Positions 43,349 to 49,344 of a stretch of DNA of 49,344 bases are shown here, one piece after another. Origin of the DNA: Candidatus Omnitrophota bacterium. Its GTDB lineage: Bacteria; Omnitrophota; Gorgyraeia; Duberdicusellales; 4484-171. The stretch lies in NCBI GenBank assembly GCA_023135905.1, contig JAGLSE010000003.1:1-49344 (forward strand). Direction: 5' to 3'. Positions within the stretch are counted from its first letter, which is position 1, and the number at the start of each line of letters is the position of its first letter. The notes beneath the pieces were generated by a model that searched no databases, was not told the DNA's origin, and worked only from the letters and a program-made list of their open reading frames with translations. Both the position numbers and the translations under genes were made by a program.

Positions 43349-44524
43349 ATGAATATATTGATGATACATCCTCACGATATTTATTCTCAATCTGAGCCGT
43401 GGACTATACGTATAAAAAGAATTGCCGCTGAGTTTATAAAAAAAGGGCATTCGGTTAAATTAGTTTATTTCCCTGAGGATAAAAAAAACGCATACAAAAG
43501 AGATGTGGAGAATAATATCGAAATATTTTCTATGAATAGAATTGTTAGTAGTTTTGTGTTTTTTCGTAATATTATAAATATAGTTAAGTTGGCTCAGGAA
43601 TGCGATATTATTCATTTTCAAAAGTGTCATTACACTGCGTCTCTCCCGGCATTAATTGCGGCATTTATTTGTGATAAACCTATTCACTATGATTGGGATG
43701 ATTGGGAGACAAAAATATTTTATTATTCAAATCCTCATCAGAAATTTGTTGGAGAATTTATTAATATGTTTGAAAAATTAATCCCTCAAGTAGTGGATAC
43801 AGTGTCTGTGTCAAGTAGTTATATCAATGATCTTTGTGTGAAAAGGGGAGTAAACCCCGAAAATATTTTTTTCGCGCCAGTGGGGGCAGATGTAAGAAAA
43901 AGTGAAAATAACAGTCATAATAATGAAAAGATTAGGGAGAAATATGGTGTTTTTAATAAACTTGTGTTGTACGTAGGCCAGCTTCATGGAGGCCAATATG
44001 CCGAGTTATTCGTTAAAGCCGCGCATATAGTTGTTGAGAGCGGATTTGACGCGACCTTTATGATATTAGGTGACGGCTATAGGCTTAGTGAGTTAAAACG
44101 GTTAGCTGTAAAGCTTAATATTGAAAGCCGTTGTATTTTTCCCGGGGCGGTTAAGCATAAGATTGTATCGGAATATATTTTAGCAGCGGATGTATGTGCC
44201 GCTTGTTTTGAGGACAATGAGATAACCCGATGTAAGAGCCCTCTAAAGATTGTGGAGTATTTAGCTTGCGGTAAGCCCATTGTTGCCAGCAATGTCGGAG
44301 AGGTTAGAAATATGGTGGGGGGGGTTGGAGTTCTTGTAGAACCGGGCAGTTCAAAATTATTGGCGCATGGTATAATGAATTTGTTGAAAAATGATACATT
44401 AAGGGAAAATTTAAGCGAATGGGGCAAAGAAAGGATTTCTCGAAAATATAATTGGGAAGCGACAGCTAATAGTATATTTAAAGCTTATGAACGAGGTCTT
44501 AAAAAAAATAAAGTTAAATTATAA
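43349..44524 (+). CDS. GT4 family glycosyltransferase
   Basis: A 391-residue GT-B glycosyltransferase of family 4. The N-terminal domain begins MNILMIHPHDIYSQSEPWTIR with the acceptor-side segment after it, and the second domain starts VLYVGQLHGGQYAELFVKAA. The donor-site region KSPLKIVEYLACGKPIVAS is complete, and VGGVGVLVEPGS and GKERISRKYNWEATA finish the family pattern. It would add a sugar from a nucleotide donor to a growing chain in the cytoplasm. An eight-G homopolymer (44317-44324) lies in the VGG codons near the donor site. It is 17 bases upstream of a small gene with a strong ribosome-binding site. Confidence 0.88.
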   Translation: MNILMIHPHDIYSQSEPWTIRIKRIAAEFIKKGHSVKLVYFPEDKKNAYKRDVENNIEIFSMNRIVSSFVFFRNIINIVKLAQECDIIHFQKCHYTASLPALIAAFICDKPIHYDWDDWETKIFYYSNPHQKFVGEFINMFEKLIPQVVDTVSVSSSYINDLCVKRGVNPENIFFAPVGADVRKSENNSHNNEKIREKYGVFNKLVLYVGQLHGGQYAELFVKAAHIVVESGFDATFMILGDGYRLSELKRLAVKLNIESRCIFPGAVKHKIVSEYILAADVCAACFEDNEITRCKSPLKIVEYLACGKPIVASNVGEVRNMVGGVGVLVEPGSSKLLAHGIMNLLKNDTLRENLSEWGKERISRKYNWEATANSIFKAYERGLKKNKVKL

Positions 44525-44525
44525 T

Positions 44526-44541
44526 TAAAGGAGGGTATCCA
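44526..44541 (+). promoter_or_regulatory. strong ribosome-binding site
   Basis: AAAGGAGGG ends about seven bases before the ATG at 44542, close to the ideal Shine-Dalgarno and much better than those of the cluster's enzymes. Confidence 0.65.
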
Positions 44542-44814
44542 ATGAGTGCACAAGATGATTTTAAGTCTATGACCGGAAAAGTGAATTCAGTTAGTGAACA
44601 TGAGGATGCTCCTTATACAATAGAAATTGAAACCAAATCTTTTTTATCTAGGAAAAATGATGCGGTTACTGTGGATCCTCGGTGCACTTTTTATAAATCA
44701 GATAAAAACCTTAAGGATATTGATATCATTGCTCGGGGCGATAACATTAAAATAACATATTTTATCCATGAAGGTATAAAAATAGCGATGAATGTTATTG
44801 TTATGCCTAAATAA
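44542..44814 (+). CDS. small uncharacterised protein, cytoplasmic paralogue
   Basis: A 90-residue beta-rich protein with no signal peptide. Its second half, VTVDPRCTFYKSD, then a spacer, and ITYFIHEGIKIAMNVIVM, matches the exported protein at 45138 residue by residue at the core (D-P-(R/Q)-CTFYK-(S/G)D and G-IKIA-N-IV). The single conserved Cys and the alternating polar/hydrophobic pattern suggest a compact OB-like or beta-barrel domain. I do not recognise a named family and assign no function. It follows the GT4 gene closely but has its own strong ribosome-binding site, so it may be translated at a higher level. Confidence 0.7.
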   Translation: MSAQDDFKSMTGKVNSVSEHEDAPYTIEIETKSFLSRKNDAVTVDPRCTFYKSDKNLKDIDIIARGDNIKITYFIHEGIKIAMNVIVMPK

Positions 44815-44892
44815 TTTTTTTTGTCTTAGGATAATTAGTTGTACTAGGAATGAATTATATTAGAAAGTTATATGAAGTGAGGCGTTTAAGAG

Positions 44893-44921
44893 TGTTAAAT
44901 TAAAGAAAAAGTTTGTATAAT
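44893..44921 (+). promoter_or_regulatory. candidate promoter of the small exported protein gene
   Basis: TATAAT (44916-44921) is perfect; the -35 match is weak. It would give a leader of roughly 210 bases ahead of the gene at 45138. Confidence 0.4.
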
Positions 44922-45087
44922 ATGAATTATCAAAAGAAGAAATTAGATGAAAGGAATAATTTCTTAAGTTATATGCCGGGTGTATCTTGTATAAAGAAAA
45001 CAAAATTGAAAAATTGTAGATATTTTTAATTACGTATCTAATTGGATATTATGAAAAATTATAAGAGGAGGTGTAAGAAGTAAGGTG

Positions 45088-45135
45088 ATGGAGAGTTTTT
45101 TAGTTAGAGAGAAAAGAAATAAAAAAGGAGGTTAA
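45088..45135 (+). CDS. possible 15-codon leader ORF
   Basis: ATG at 45088 opens a 15-residue frame (MESFLVREKRNKKGG) that stops three bases before the ATG at 45138. AGGAGGTG (45066-45073) lies 14 bases upstream, and the next gene's own AAAGGAGGTT is inside the last codons of this ORF. The layout is that of translational coupling or a leader peptide, but the frame is short enough to be chance. Confidence 0.25.
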   Translation: MESFLVREKRNKKGG

Positions 45136-45137
45136 GA

Positions 45138-45494
45138 ATGAAAAGATGGATGTTTAGCGGTTTGATGATAATTTTATGTTTGGGTTTTAGTTTAAGAGTA
45201 TTTAGTCAAGAATTAGATTTTAAAATTTTGGGTGCGGAGGTTCTTGAAGTAAGATTGAAAGATAACCCACATACAATGAGAGTCGTCACTCAGCTGAAAT
45301 ATAAGAGGGGAAAAGCAGTTGAAGAAGATTTAACCATAGACCCTCAATGTACTTTTTATAAAGGAGATGAAAAACCTAAAACAATAGCAATACTAAAACC
45401 TGAAGATATGGTGGAAATTACTTATACAGTAAGTAAAGGTATTAAAATAGCTTTTAATATAATAGTTTTACCTGAAGAAGAGGTTGTAGAATAA
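45138..45494 (+). CDS. small exported protein, paralogue of the gene at 44542
   Basis: A 118-residue protein with a clear signal peptide (MKRW then a hydrophobic helix to about residue 20, probable cleavage after VFS). The mature part LTIDPQCTFYKGD and GIKIAFNIIVL matches the cytoplasmic paralogue. It is preceded by AAAAGGAGGTT seven bases before ATG, an ideal ribosome-binding site. Having one cytoplasmic and one exported version of the same small domain side by side is unusual. The single Cys would be oxidised or metal-bound outside the cytoplasm. Function unknown; a stress or envelope binding role is possible. Confidence 0.72.
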   Translation: MKRWMFSGLMIILCLGFSLRVFSQELDFKILGAEVLEVRLKDNPHTMRVVTQLKYKRGKAVEEDLTIDPQCTFYKGDEKPKTIAILKPEDMVEITYTVSKGIKIAFNIIVLPEEEVVE

Positions 45495-45999
45495 AAAATT
45501 TTTTAAAAACAGGGCAAGGAAAATTGATAACTTTTAGTTTGCAGATTTTAAATAAATATTCATATAAAAGACTTAATTGGTAATGAGTTTCGTGAAATAG
45601 CATTTTGCAATTTGAGGTTTATATTTTAAGTAAATACAGACTGCTCTATGGGTTTGAATAGGTAGAGTAATATGTGGTCAATTCCCCCCCCTAACAATTA
45701 TATTTTTAAATTTTATAAGCTGTTTGAATATGATTGTTTAATAGATAGTGGTTATATTTAGATTGTAAATTAATATATTAATTTAAATAAGTTGATACTC
45801 AATTTTAGAAGGTATTCCTTGATATAAAAAAAATATTGGATCTCTAGGATGATTTATCATTTTAATTAAATAAATAAACACGATTTTATTGAAAGGAGTA
45901 TAAGGGGTAGAATAATCGGTAGATTTTATTTTAACAGGTAAAATATTCTAAAGGACAGTTAAGTTGATGAATATTTATGGTTTAATTTAAGGATTTAAA
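45495..45999 (+). other. 505-bp gene-free stretch
   Basis: Very AT-rich, with no open frame of note. It holds an eight-C tract at 45684-45691 (striking in this composition), a 20-base AT palindrome at 45766-45785 and an AAAGGAG near 45894 with no start codon after it. No tRNA or transposon signature was found. Confidence 0.45.
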
Positions 46000-47739
46000 A
46001 TGATATATAATTTGTTTGGGATGTTAACTAAAAATTTAGGCAAGATAATTACTGTTCTTAAAAGAAAAACTCATTTTATTTTTATATTTTTTTTATGGTT
46101 TTTGACAGCCATATCCCAATTAATATTTCTTAGGTTAGATAGGCTTCCCCCTTTGGGGGATGGCATTCGATTTATATTAAGGGGAATGGAGCTTTTTATG
46201 ATTAATTCGCAAATAGGACTCTGGGAGTTTATAAAAGAAGTTTTTAAAGTAGTGGATTCGGGGCCACCTTTTGTGGATATTACTTATTTTCTTTATTATA
46301 AATTGTTTGGGTTTTCTACGGAAATGGAGTTAATTGTTAATTCGCTATACTTGGGAGCAGGTATTATAGGGGTATATGGAATAGGTAAATATTTTTTCAA
46401 TAGAAATACGGGAGTATTGGCAGTTTTGATTTTTACTACCTTACCCGGAGTTTTAATATTTAATAATTTGGGTTATCGAGAATTCCATATAATGTGTATA
46501 GTTGCTTTAACCTTATATTTTTTGTTCTATTCAGATAATTTTGCTAATGGAAAATTTTCTATTTTGTTTGGGGCATCTTTAGGTTTGTTATTTATGATTA
46601 AATATCAAGGACTTATTTTTGTAGCTGTACCGATTTTTAAAACATTAGCAGATGTTATTTATAAAAGATTTTTTTTAAAGAAGGAATCTAAGGGTTTATT
46701 TTTTAATATAACAATAAGTCTGACCCTTTTTTTTATTATTGGATTGTTCTGGTATGTTGTGAATTGGAGAAGCTTTTTTAATATTATGAAGAATAGAATT
46801 AATAATCTTCCGTCCGGAGATTTTATTTTTACAATAAAAAATTTATTTTTTTACTCAAAAGGCTTATTTGATGGAATGTTGTATCGAGTTTATTCTTTTT
46901 TGTTTATTGGGATAGGACTATGTAATATGTTTATTTGCATAAGGAAAAAAAATATAATTAATCATTCTAAGAATATTTTAATTATTTATTTTTATTTTAT
47001 GATACCATTTTTATTTTTTACGTTTTTAGGATTAAAAGAATACTCACATATGTTGCCTTTGTTGCCATTTATTAGCGTAGTTATAGCTGGAGGTTACAAT
47101 TTAATAATAAATAAATATTTCAAGAAGGGTTTTTTTATAATTATAATTTTTATGCATATAATACCTATTTATATATCACCTATATTAAAAATTTTTTGTC
47201 GAACAAACGGTTGTTTTGCGGCCGATACAATGAGTCCGATAGATAAATTTATTTATAGGTTTACTTATGAAGACCCTATTAAAAGACCATATTCTATTAA
47301 TATTGAAGAATGGGATTCTAAAATTAAAGGTATACTCCAATTCATTAAGAATGATTATTTAATTGGTTCAACTAGTAGCAACGATAGTAATAATAAACCT
47401 AGAGTTTTGTTATTAGCAAATAGTTTAGTCTTTAGATTTTTTCAACTTGAATATTACAATAATTTAGAAGGAAAACCAGTAAACTTGATTTCAATAATTT
47501 TTCCAATAGGTCCTGAGCCGAAGGATCCGGAAAAACATATTTTTGGGAATAATTATGATTACCTTTTGATGGAAACCGCGGAAGATTTCATCCATGGCCA
47601 AGAAGATAAAATATTAAAAGATACATTAGCTTTTATTCGGGATAATATCGATAGAGTGAATAAAAAATACATTTTGATTGGTGAATTTGTATTGCCTGGA
47701 GAATCCACAAAGGCATTAGTATATAAAAGAATCAACTGA
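46000..47739 (+). CDS. GT-C membrane glycosyltransferase (PMT_2-like)
   Basis: A 579-residue multi-pass membrane protein. After a long first helix (about 24-44), the loop LGDGIRF carries D54 at the position of the usual catalytic acid in PMT/ArnT enzymes, followed by GPPFVDITYFLYYKLFG, matching the first extracytoplasmic loop. Eight or more helices follow, with LFMIKYQGLIFVAVP and FLGLKEYSHMLPLLPF as typical family segments. A soluble C-terminal domain begins near residue 400. It would use a polyprenyl-phosphate sugar on the outer face of the membrane. It is only distantly related to the GT-C gene at 13454. Confidence 0.8.
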   Translation: MIYNLFGMLTKNLGKIITVLKRKTHFIFIFFLWFLTAISQLIFLRLDRLPPLGDGIRFILRGMELFMINSQIGLWEFIKEVFKVVDSGPPFVDITYFLYYKLFGFSTEMELIVNSLYLGAGIIGVYGIGKYFFNRNTGVLAVLIFTTLPGVLIFNNLGYREFHIMCIVALTLYFLFYSDNFANGKFSILFGASLGLLFMIKYQGLIFVAVPIFKTLADVIYKRFFLKKESKGLFFNITISLTLFFIIGLFWYVVNWRSFFNIMKNRINNLPSGDFIFTIKNLFFYSKGLFDGMLYRVYSFLFIGIGLCNMFICIRKKNIINHSKNILIIYFYFMIPFLFFTFLGLKEYSHMLPLLPFISVVIAGGYNLIINKYFKKGFFIIIIFMHIIPIYISPILKIFCRTNGCFAADTMSPIDKFIYRFTYEDPIKRPYSINIEEWDSKIKGILQFIKNDYLIGSTSSNDSNNKPRVLLLANSLVFRFFQLEYYNNLEGKPVNLISIIFPIGPEPKDPEKHIFGNNYDYLLMETAEDFIHGQEDKILKDTLAFIRDNIDRVNKKYILIGEFVLPGESTKALVYKRIN

Positions 47740-47885
47740 GCACACATATTTTTTTAAGATAATAAATAGAGGCGTCTTTCAATTTAATAGTTTAATAATA
47801 AATTATTAAAATTGAATATTAAGTAGCAAAATAACATTTTAGCTTTTTAGAATTAGGCATCGGACAATTTATAATAAAAAAAGAT

Positions 47886-49289
47886 ATGAGAATACTTCTA
47901 TTATATAATAATTTTTTACCGGAAATTCATTGGAATTGTTTAAAGGCCCAGGAAAAAAATATGGGAGCAATACCGCCTTTGAATTTATGTTATGTTGCTG
48001 CAATGGTCCGTGATTTGGGTCACGAGGTGAAATTGATCGATTTACAAGTAGAAAAATTATCTTTTGAAGAAGTAATTTCTAATATTAAAGAATATCAGCC
48101 TGACATCTTGGGGTATACGATAACTACCTATCTTTTTCAAGGAGTTCTTGAATGGATAAAAGCTATAAAAAAACGGGTAAATATTCCAGTTTTGGTAGGA
48201 GGGTTTCATATGAGTCTTTATCCCGTTGAAACAATGAAACATTCAGAAATTGACTATGCGATAGTAGGATATGGACAAGAATCTCTTAGGGACTTTTTTG
48301 TTAATTTCGGGAATATAGAGGTATATAAAAAAATAGACGGTCTGTGTTATAGAAAGGGAGATATAGTATACATTAATCCCCTTAAACAAGGATCTTCAGT
48401 AAATCTTAATATTATGCCTTTTCCGGCCAGGGATTTATTGAAAAATGATTTATATGGAAATTTTATTTGTAAAAAGAAAAATTTTACAGTTATGTTAACC
48501 GGAATAGGTTGTCCGTTTAAATGTAAATATTGCGCTTCAACTTTGTCCAGATGTGTTATGAGAAGTGCTGACAATGTTGTAGATGAGATTGAGGAGTGTT
48601 ACCATAAATATAATATTCGCGAGATCGATTTTTATGATCAAAGTTTTACTTTAGATAAAAAAAGGACCTTAGATATTTGTCGAGGTATTGGGGAAAGAAA
48701 ACTAAAGATTATTTGGACAATTAGAACTAGAGCGGACTTAATAGATAATGAATTGTTAGAAATAATGAAGGGTGCCGGTTTATATAGGGTGATGTATGGC
48801 ATTGAAAGCGGAGAACAGAAAATTCTTGATCGTTTGAATAAAAAAGAAAAAATCTCAAAAATAGAGGAAGTTGTTAAATTAACGCATAAATATGGAATTT
48901 CTGTTTTTGGTTTTTTTATGCTGGGCTGTCCCGGTGAAACTAAAGACACTATAAAAAAAACTATTAAGTTCGCACTTTCTTTGCCTTTCGATGAAATACA
49001 AGTAACTCGCTTTACCCTTTTCCCCGGGACAAAATTTTATCAAGAGTATCGCAATAAAACAGGGCAGGAAGATTATTGGCGTAATTATGTTTTAGATAGG
49101 GGTAATGTCAAAAAGTTACCTTTATTAGATACTCCATTTACTCCTATTGAAATGGAGAAGTATGTTAAAAAGATGTTTTTAATATTTTATTTACGGCCTT
49201 CAATTATTTTAAAAAAAATAAGTGAAGGTGGTTTAATATTAAATTTTAGAAAATATTTCAGAGCGCTTTTAGATATGCTGTTTAATTAA
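47886..49289 (+). CDS. B12-binding domain radical SAM protein
   Basis: A 467-residue enzyme of the same layout as 23881 and 26915. The opening RILLLYNNFLPE is followed by IPPLNLCYVAAM and GGFHMSLYPVET in the B12-type domain; VGYGQESL stands in for GEGE. CPFKCKYC is at residues 209-216, then MRSADNVVDEIEE, and the C-terminus has the FYLRPSIIL segment seen in the other two. A TATAAT lies 11 bases before the ATG, but with no good -35. It is the last complete gene of the window. Confidence 0.87.
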   Translation: MRILLLYNNFLPEIHWNCLKAQEKNMGAIPPLNLCYVAAMVRDLGHEVKLIDLQVEKLSFEEVISNIKEYQPDILGYTITTYLFQGVLEWIKAIKKRVNIPVLVGGFHMSLYPVETMKHSEIDYAIVGYGQESLRDFFVNFGNIEVYKKIDGLCYRKGDIVYINPLKQGSSVNLNIMPFPARDLLKNDLYGNFICKKKNFTVMLTGIGCPFKCKYCASTLSRCVMRSADNVVDEIEECYHKYNIREIDFYDQSFTLDKKRTLDICRGIGERKLKIIWTIRTRADLIDNELLEIMKGAGLYRVMYGIESGEQKILDRLNKKEKISKIEEVVKLTHKYGISVFGFFMLGCPGETKDTIKKTIKFALSLPFDEIQVTRFTLFPGTKFYQEYRNKTGQEDYWRNYVLDRGNVKKLPLLDTPFTPIEMEKYVKKMFLIFYLRPSIILKKISEGGLILNFRKYFRALLDMLFN

Positions 49290-49327
49290 TTCCTGCCGAC
49301 TGATTGAGGAAAGGACAGGGAGATAAA

Positions 49328-49344
49328 ATGTTTCTTTTTAAAAA
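49328..49344 (+). CDS. start of a further gene (partial, runs off the window)
   Basis: ATG at 49328 follows GACAGGGAG at a suitable distance and opens MFLFK before the sequence ends. Only five codons are visible, so the product cannot be identified. The intergenic gap of 38 bases suggests it continues the same transcription unit. Confidence 0.4.

Larger units (their letters stand above)
44815..45137 (+). other. 323-bp gap with candidate promoter and short upstream ORFs
   Basis: Contains a perfect TATAAT at 44916-44921 with a poor -35 (TGTTAA at 44893, 17-base spacing). It also contains a 35-codon frame (44922-45029) without a ribosome-binding site, which I do not count as a gene, and a 15-codon frame just before the next gene (listed separately). 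Confidence 0.4.

Noticed and set aside
44922-45029. 35-codon plus-strand frame
   Set aside because: It begins on the last base pairs of a TATAAT box, has no ribosome-binding site and no sign of conserved residues.
45684-45691. Eight-C tract
   Set aside because: Striking in this composition but outside any gene and not part of a recognisable signal.
45766-45785. Perfect 20-base palindrome
   Set aside because: It consists only of A and T; palindromes of this sort are expected by chance in DNA with this composition, so I do not call an operator.
47791-47810. AT-only inverted repeat after the GT-C gene
   Set aside because: Nine paired A/T bases with a two-base loop and no T-run directly after; not a convincing terminator.
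1-49344. CRISPR arrays, tRNA or rRNA genes, prophage
   Set aside because: No regularly spaced repeats, cloverleaf-like sequences, rRNA stretches or phage structural genes were seen.

Overview
The window is about 49 kb of very AT-rich bacterial DNA. All genes but one lie on the + strand, mostly butted or overlapping by 4-17 bases. No rRNA, tRNA or other marker gene is present, so the host is an inference. Low GC, weak Shine-Dalgarno sites and long runs of cobalamin-binding radical SAM genes mixed with glycan genes resemble Candidatus Omnitrophota or neighbouring uncultured phyla.

Layout. 1-415: fossil of a DDE transposase. 416-1057 (-): TPR lipoprotein-like or exported protein with its own promoter. 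1.2-15.0 kb: two SPASM-type radical SAM genes, a PaaK-like adenylate-forming enzyme, three B12-binding radical SAM genes, a U32-family protein, a GT2 glycosyltransferase, a GNAT acetyltransferase, a methyltransferase and a membrane GT-C glycosyltransferase. 15.0-15.7 kb: fossil of an rve-type integrase/transposase. 15.7-30.0 kb: a polyprenyl-phosphate-type GT2, an FAD oxidoreductase behind a consensus promoter, a DegT/StrS aminotransferase, a radical SAM gene, a UbiU-like/UbiV-like pair, four B12-binding radical SAM genes forming a duplicated two-gene module, a GNAT enzyme and another SPASM gene. 30.2-43.3 kb: an operon behind a strong promoter with a second FAD oxidoreductase, a Wzm/Wzt-like ABC exporter whose ATPase carries four copies of an unfamiliar repeat domain, a stand-alone copy of that domain, two B12-binding radical SAM genes, three tandem SPASM paralogues and a tiny membrane peptide. 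43.3-49.3 kb: a GT4 glycosyltransferase, two small paralogous proteins (one cytoplasmic, one exported) with the only textbook ribosome-binding sites on full-length genes, another GT-C enzyme, a tenth B12-binding radical SAM gene and the first codons of a further gene.

How the genes may work together (inference). Seventeen radical SAM enzymes (ten with an N-terminal B12-type domain, seven short or SPASM types) and three U32 proteins sit among sugar-activating, sugar-transferring and exporting genes. U32 proteins of the UbiU/UbiV and RlhA/TrhP type are known for oxygen-independent hydroxylation; B12 radical SAM enzymes methylate or rearrange unactivated carbons. The simplest reading is an anaerobic pathway that builds, heavily C-modifies and exports an unusual glycan, glycolipid or polyprenyl-linked metabolite. 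GT2 enzymes would make polyprenyl-phosphate sugars, GT-C enzymes would use them at the outer membrane face, and the ABC transporter would export the product, perhaps recognising it with its repeat domains. The product itself cannot be read from the sequence.
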